Source of the DNA: Hericium rajendrae
Taxonomy: Eukaryota; Basidiomycota; Agaricomycetes; Russulales; Hericiaceae
Length of the DNA stretch: 64,000 nt
Assembly: GCA_033439255.1 (NCBI GenBank)
Contig: CM065889.1
Location: 806,001 to 870,000, forward strand
Reading direction: 5' to 3'
This document shows positions 61,534-64,000 of this stretch, in pieces. A model generated the notes under the pieces. The model worked only from the letters and a program-made list of their open reading frames with translations, searched no databases and was not told the DNA's origin. A program made the position numbers and the translations under genes. How positions within the stretch are numbered: the first letter of the stretch is position 1; each line of letters opens with the position of its first letter.

Positions 61534-63088
61534 ATGAAGTCTCACTCATCTCAGCACATGCATCCATCTTCACTTGATAGATCTGGGCGGCCGAAAACAC
61601 CGGAGAGCTCAGCATCCTCGTCGGTCGTATCGATGATTTTGCGCTTTGTGGAATGTATGCTTGGGGCATTGCTTGGGCTTTTCCGCCGAGCGATTCTTGT
61701 TTCTGAGTCATTCTCATCATCCATCTTTGATATTTTGTTGGAGATTTGCAGGATACGACCTTGCGAAACGTACAGCCCGGACAGCAGCGCTATACTCGTC
61801 CTTGGTGTCCAGGAAGGTGCGTCCATCCTTCCATGCGGCATCTCACATGCCCTACATTGTAAAAAGGTGTTGGAAGAAGTATAGCTCTGCAATTTTCAGA
61901 GCTAGGGTATACAGTTTTCGCGCTGTGCCCTAATCAGGCTGAAGAACAATCTGGACATGGTCCCCACGAGCAGGAAAACGTGTCTTCAGTAAGCTTCTGA
62001 TTCTTCGTGCGCAAGAGAAGTTCTTATCTGGCGTTAAGCTTCTCTACATGTGGCATAACCGCAAGGAACGAAGACGATCCTTGCCGTGGGGCCTGATAGC
62101 TCCCGTGTCACTTGACATCTGGTCCAACTCTCAGCGACAGCGCGCGCTTGAGACGGTCCAAACCTACTGCCAAAATTACAAGCTGAAGCTCGTAGCCCTG
62201 GTAGTATCTCCAGCCCCAGGCCGAGACTCGCTGTCTTCACATATATTGCTCCATAATTTGACGTCCGGGGCCGTTGACGTGTGCTCCGAATGTTCCGCTG
62301 AGGAAGATCGGTGGAGGAAAAGGGTACTCTCTCAGGTCACGGAGCCAATATTAATGGCCCACGACTATACGCAGATGCTGCGGGAAACTTCTGGCCGAAT
62401 TATTATTATTTCTCCGAGCTTAGAAGGTAAATATTTACTCCAGAACGCCCGTGGAGAAACTGATGCGTTTTAGATGGAAACAACTTCGGGTTCTCTATAG
62501 AAGGAGCCCGCCGTGCTGTTACACGACATCTTTGCGATGCCCTACAGCCATATGGTATTAGGGTGACATCAATAGTCACAGGACCGATAGCAGAAGCATC
62601 ACCTCTTTCATATGAAAGATCAGATGATCTTAAAAGGAGGCATGTCTTTGTCTTCGGCATTGTCGGGACGAATGCTGATACATAACGCGTGTGGGTCGTA
62701 GGAGTCAGCTTTTGGGGGAGAAAACAACGCGTCTGCCTGGTGAGCTGCGGTCTCTTTCTCGGACCGGTGTCGCTGACGCGTGTCTTTTCATTTAAATCCA
62801 GTGACGCAAGTGCGATTGAGAAAAGCAATTTCGTGGATACATAAGCATCTCGCTGTCAGCGAGAAAGAAATTGTTCATGCTACTCAAGTTGCAGTACAGT
62901 CACGGTCAGTCCCGTCATATCTCAGTTCTATCCTGAAAATTAGAAGGGCGCATGTCAACAGATATCCAAAGCCTATCTATTCCATCGGTTTACACTCTTT
63001 ACTATATGACCTACTGAACGTCATCCCGACCAGCTTCTTGACGACAGTCAAGTGGCTCCTAGTGGAAATATGGTTAACACACACATGA
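61534..63088 (+). CDS. DUF1776 family protein (SDR-like fold)
   Basis: Fungal family with a Rossmann-like core, function unknown. The start is uncertain; 61534 is the first in-frame ATG, and MILRFVECMLGALLGLFRRA gives a hydrophobic stretch. Exons then join to AILVLGVQEGVGRSIALQFS plus ELGYTVFALCPNQAEEQ (cofactor-type glycine loop, intron about 61818-61866). Next are LYMWHNRKERRRSLPWGLIA, VSLDIWSNSQRQRALETVQT, KLVALVVSPAPGRDSLSSHI, VTEPILMAHDYTQMLRETSG, RIIIISPSLEG, then after an intron FSIEGARRAVTRHLCDALQP, YGIRVTSIVTGPIAEAS, SQLLGEKTTRLPVTQVRLRK and the C-terminus SYLSSILKIRRAHVNRYPKP, ending LLVEIWLTHT. The YxxxK of active SDRs is replaced by a GARRA stretch, so catalysis is doubtful. Confidence 0.75.
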
Positions 63089-63243
63089 CTGCTGTGTGCG
63101 TGTGCGCATGTATACTTTATTTTGGAAAGGGAAGGCTGTTCGGTTGTAACATACTGTCACCATTATAAGGGTATGAGTTTATTGGATGTAGTAATGCTAT
63201 GATACTGCCTTTCGATCCTGCAGGCAATGCATCTCAATTTATA

Positions 63244-64000
63244 TTAATCGGAGCAGTGCGTATACCGACATACCCTGATCATGAGACTAACCCGTTGGCC
63301 TGCGACCAGATCTTGTCCCATGAATGTGGTTGGCCGAAGCACAGAATGATTATACTGGTATCGAACGTCGTCTCTGTGGAAAAGCCCAATCAGCTGACAA
63401 TAAAGCATGCGCGCTCGCCACGCACTTCTGTATGTAAACGCTGCCCGACGGCACCAAGAGCTGAAAATGGTCTTGCGGGGCACCTTTCACCGATTGCAGG
63501 TGCAAGACGCGATCGGCGCCTAGACTCACGCCCAGAATCCAGGAGCCGCTGGCGTCTACATTATCCACATGAGGATAAATCTCGCCATCCGAAGCTAAAT
63601 GCAAAAGATGCGTTTGGGTATCGTCTTGCGTGGGACAGACAGCCCGCAAGCGGTCCAGTATCTTCATAAGCATTGGCGACTCAACGCTATCCCAAGATGA
63701 GACGTGCATCTCTCGAAAGCGCTTTATAACGCCATCGAAATGTCCCTGTAACGCGGATTAGCATGAGCACTCCAGGGCTTACGGCGTACAGACCTCCTCA
63801 AATTCGTAATACTCGTCTGGTAGAAATTGCTCGTGAATTGCGCCAGCATTTTTAGGCTGCTCCGGTAGCGAAGATAGATATTGAGTACGACGGCGCCGCA
63901 TGCTTCGCCTTTCGGTCTGGTTCAGCTTCTCCAAAGATGCAGCTAACAGTACCCGCTGTTCCTCCAGTGATAGAAAGTTAGGCAGAAACTGGAAATCCTT
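63244..64000 (-). CDS. ALKBH7-like 2-oxoglutarate/Fe(II) dioxygenase (5' end outside window)
   Basis: AlkB-type dioxygenase; the animal ALKBH7 acts in mitochondria and is linked to programmed necrosis. From the window edge inward: FLPNFLSLEEQRVLLAASLE, an Arg-rich RRSMRRRRTQYLSSL, FLPDEYYEFEE, then GHFDGVIKRFREMHVSSWDS. The iron-binding core is DGEIYPHVDNVDASGSWILG, with His and Asp as first two ligands; VSLGADRVLHLQSVKG and FQLLVPSGSVYIQK follow. After an intron (about 63381-63430) come DDVRYQYNHSVLRP (third ligand His) and GQRVSLMIRV (2-oxoglutarate-binding Arg), with a stop at 63244-63246. All metal and co-substrate residues are present, so the enzyme is likely active. N-terminus, and any targeting sequence, lie beyond 64000. 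Confidence 0.85.

Overview
The window looks like a piece of a basidiomycete nuclear chromosome, most likely from an agaricomycete. Genes sit on both strands with little space between them. Coding sequence is split by many introns of about 45-70 bases with GT...AG ends, and the proteins are typical of fungi (NADH glutamate synthase with an N-terminal propeptide, PalI/Rim9, Sso-type syntaxin, Mch1-type transporter, DUF1776). I see no bacterial operons, CRISPR arrays, rRNA genes, tRNA genes I could defend, or intact transposons.

Left part (1-22 kb): an incomplete eIF2B-epsilon gene, an Ala/Glu/Pro-rich protein, a PalI/Rim9-like membrane protein, the rRNA methyltransferase NOP2, a FUN14-family mitochondrial protein, an unrecognised intron-rich gene (about 10.7-12.5 kb), a secreted HNH nuclease of the DUF1524 family, a multi-pass membrane protein with a long Ser/Pro-rich tail, a short-chain dehydrogenase, and a truncated second copy of that dehydrogenase.

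Middle part (22-40 kb): a voltage-gated proton channel (Hv1), two neighbouring MARVEL-like four-helix membrane proteins, a PP4 regulatory subunit 1-like HEAT protein, cytosolic aspartate aminotransferase, a small AN1 zinc-finger protein, an Sso-type plasma-membrane syntaxin and argininosuccinate lyase.

Right part (41-64 kb): an orphan membrane-anchored protein, a FAR-17a/AIG1-like membrane hydrolase, a Mch1-like MFS transporter, the cohesin acetyltransferase ECO1, the very large GLT1 glutamate synthase, the TOR-complex subunit LST8, a tiny secretion-signal-less protein of about 81 residues, a DUF1776 protein, and the 3' part of an ALKBH7-like dioxygenase cut by the window edge. Three nitrogen-assimilation enzymes (aspartate aminotransferase, argininosuccinate lyase, glutamate synthase) and LST8 lie on the same strand, but they are separated by unrelated genes and I do not claim a cluster.

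A feature that cuts across the window is that nearly every conserved gene has one or more single-base reading-frame breaks, mostly at short homopolymers. These occur in genes the cell cannot lose, so they point to uncorrected assembly indels. Gene borders below are given for the whole gene, introns included; where frames break I say so.
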